Assembly: GCF_963678975.1 (NCBI RefSeq)
Contig: NC_089285.1
Coordinates: 3,694,531-3,758,530 of the forward strand
Direction of reading: 5' to 3'
Length of the DNA: 64,000 nt
From: Dysidea avara
Lineage: Eukaryota; Porifera; Demospongiae; Dictyoceratida; Dysideidae
The translations under genes were made by a program, and so were the position numbers. A model generated the notes under the pieces. The model did not search any database. It was not told where the DNA came from and saw only the letters and a program-made list of their open reading frames with translations. Shown piece by piece: positions 62,200-64,000 of this stretch (its first letter is position 1; every line of letters starts with the position of its first letter).

Positions 62200-63290
62200 C
62201 CATTTTTGTCAAAAGACAAGGGTACACAAAAGGCTAAGCCTGTAAACGTGCTCCCCTTCACAAAAAGCACATACAAAACAACACACACACATGTACACTG
62301 AATCGAGGGGTCCGACACCTGTTGAAATCACGTACGCTCTCTGCTGAAATCAGTTTTGAAATCAGAAATCAGTTGTTGAAATCAGAAATCAGTTAACAAA
62401 ATCAGAAATCACACAATTGCCAAGAAATCACTATGAAATCACGTGAAATCACAATGAAATCATGATTTTCACTCTCTCTTTGCTCGCTCTTTCAGGTTGA
62501 CATGATTATGTACTCACTTCTATACTTGTCGCAGATTTCCATACTTGTGATTATATGAGGATTCATTGGCCTTGACTCATGCAGTTGGGCTGCTATACTC
62601 GGCTCTCGGTGAGCTAGCTATGCCGCTGCTCGACCAAGAGCTTGATGAGGTGCCCGTCTATAGCAAGACACTAGAATCCATACAACCCTCAAGCAGATCT
62701 AGACAACTATTATACTTCCAGCATTGCTATTTCTAAACTTCCCACTACCATCACATGTATACCTTCCAACATTACTGAACTTTAACTGTAGCTAAAGCTG
62801 TGATAACAATAACAATCATTGATTAGCCATCATACAGCTAGCTGTACATGGCTAGGTGCCAGACTAGGTGTAACAGGCAGGTGAACTTGACAAAAAAATC
62901 TAGACTAGCTAATTTTAGCTGTTTGTGCATAGCTAAGTGATAAAGTCAATCAATCTTTTTGCAGATTCAACCGTAACAAGAATTAAGAAGGCGATTGCAC
63001 TATACCATAGCTACTGCAAGTTAATATGCAAAGGTGGATAAAAACTTGATCACTTCATCAGGAGAAATGCTTGCCTCCATGCATGGTATTTAGACTCATT
63101 ATAATAAATATCATGTACTTGTACAGCTACGTATTATACAGCTGGAATTATGTTGCTGTTATAAAGATTCTTTTATACAACCCATGCAGTAAAATAATGT
63201 TATAGTATTTATTGTGTGTTTGAATCATTTTATTCAAGTAAATAATATGACTATAGAATTATAATATAAGATACACGTATCCATCAAAAC
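62200..63290. other. Interval without a recognised gene
   Basis: Contains a degenerate GAAATCAG/GAAATCAC repeat near 62322-62466. Otherwise AT-rich sequence with nothing recognised. Confidence 0.4.
62322..62466. repeat. Degenerate GAAATCA-based minisatellite
   Basis: GAAATCAG or GAAATCAC recurs about twelve times at irregular 9-20-bp spacing. No known function. Confidence 0.7.
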
Positions 63291-64000
63291 TCAAGTCTTT
63301 TTACTGTTACACTGATTACAGTACCACGTTTCCCCTATCTCAGATAGATTTGAAATGCTCAAACATGCAGTATGATACCATTCATCACAATTGTCACAGC
63401 AGATCATATCCTCGCCACCACTATCTGGCAGTCTACAAACACAATAAATGTAGCATTTCTCTACACGAGCTATTGTAGCAGCCCTTTTCCGAGTATTTAT
63501 AGTTGGAAATAATGATATCTTGTTGTGCTTCAGAATTTCAGTCAAGTGTAAACGTAACTCTGCTGGATTATACACCACTGTTGTTGGGTCTTGGCCCAAT
63601 AGTAAGCTAGAAAGCATTGCTGTGGCATAAAGCCCACAATCCACGGAATTTGCTTGTCTTTGAACATTCATAATTGTAACATCAAAATACTTTTCCTTGG
63701 ATTGAATTAACATTGCAATAGTTTTCAGAGTATCTTTGCTGGCAGATGTAAATATCGAATCATATAAACAAACATTACTACCTTCAACTTGTAGTAACGC
63801 CCAATGTGATCGATCAGGAATAAATAAAATTTGCAAAGATTGTGCAAAATCTCTTACATTCAACAAGGTTTTGTTGAGTATTAAAGTATTGTGTAATCCT
63901 CCAATTAGAGGAAATTGCATCTTTGCTACATTGTGAAATGCATTTATGTGATTGTCCTTCAGTTTACTCCCATTGAGTATCAGCTGTTTGTCTTTGCTGG
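63291..64000 (-). CDS. Ulp1/SENP-type cysteine protease with C-terminal PHD finger (5' partial)
   Basis: The frame is open to the window edge, so the N-terminus is missing. The visible start LILNGSKLKDNHINAFHNVA is the region ahead of the protease core. Catalytic motifs: RSHWALLQV (His), VCLYDSIF (Asp), NVQRQANSVDCGLYATAML (Gln and Cys), matching the Ulp1/C48 order His-Asp-Gln-Cys. A PHD-type zinc finger follows near the C-terminus: CVCRLPDSGGEDMICCDNCD, then EWYHTACLSI and WYCNQC, ending SKKT and stop at 63291-63293. SUMO-protease-like domains joined to a PHD finger occur both in host genes and in genes carried by animal DNA transposons; which applies here cannot be told. No introns in the visible part. 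Confidence 0.75.
   Translation of the reverse strand, partial: SKDKQLILNGSKLKDNHINAFHNVAKMQFPLIGGLHNTLILNKTLLNVRDFAQSLQILFIPDRSHWALLQVEGSNVCLYDSIFTSASKDTLKTIAMLIQSKEKYFDVTIMNVQRQANSVDCGLYATAMLSSLLLGQDPTTVVYNPAELRLHLTEILKHNKISLFPTINTRKRAATIARVEKCYIYCVCRLPDSGGEDMICCDNCDEWYHTACLSISNLSEIGETWYCNQCNSKKT

Overview
The window is eukaryotic, almost certainly animal: genes are split by short GT-AG introns, there are microsatellites, LINE, hAT, pogo-like and CACTA-type elements, and no operon structure. AT-rich DNA crowded with MITE-like elements, together with the particular transposase families, makes me think of a sponge (demosponge). That is inference from memory of such genomes, not proof. A 200-N scaffold gap lies at 50464-50663.

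Region 1 (221-11360) is the best-supported and most interesting object: an apparently complete 11,134-bp CACTA (EnSpm-like) DNA transposon. It starts CACAGGAAA, ends TTTCCTGTG, and is flanked by the 3-bp direct repeat ATG. Large subterminal tandem arrays lie inside both ends and carry the same core motif in opposite orientations. Two divergent, intron-containing genes share a 182-bp promoter. One is a 1083-codon transposase (six exons, + strand). The other is a 448-codon companion protein (seven exons, - strand) with an N-terminal SAM-like domain, a dozen EKAKKEG heptads and a conserved-looking C-terminal block. Every splice junction in both models keeps frame.

Region 2 (11.4-33.6 kb) is a graveyard with no intact gene that I can recognise. 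It holds a frameshifted 3' part of a retrotransposon with a restriction-like-endonuclease signature, LRR gene pieces in two places (one inverted on itself), a hAT transposase relic, a 664-bp hAT MITE with 8-bp target duplications, a small RT relic, and several exon-like minus-strand fragments. Short segments recur at 10-kb intervals, which suggests old segmental duplication.

Region 3 (33.6-49.0 kb) has a 731-bp MITE bounded by TTAA, followed by two apparently identical 7,363-bp direct copies (34248-41610 and 41663-49025). They are separated by a 52-bp spacer that contains an inverted, locally templated insertion. Each copy carries the last two exons of a Notchless-like (NLE1) WD40 gene with an in-frame stop, two back-to-back pogo-like MITEs, a foldback hairpin, a GTGACCGG MITE, a 31-bp-monomer satellite with a CACTG MITE inside it, a conserved tail, and a hAT MITE.

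Region 4 (49.0-64.0 kb) holds a dead LINE ORF2 and a decayed ISL2EU/Harbinger-like element (DDE transposase plus a convergent YqaJ-type nuclease). Next come a second LINE tail, a ~2-kb inverted repeat with ~390-bp arms carrying an AAAATGGCGGCC motif, a third copy of the foldback-satellite composite (57377-62199), and the C-terminal part of a Ulp1/SENP-type protease with a PHD finger running off the right edge.
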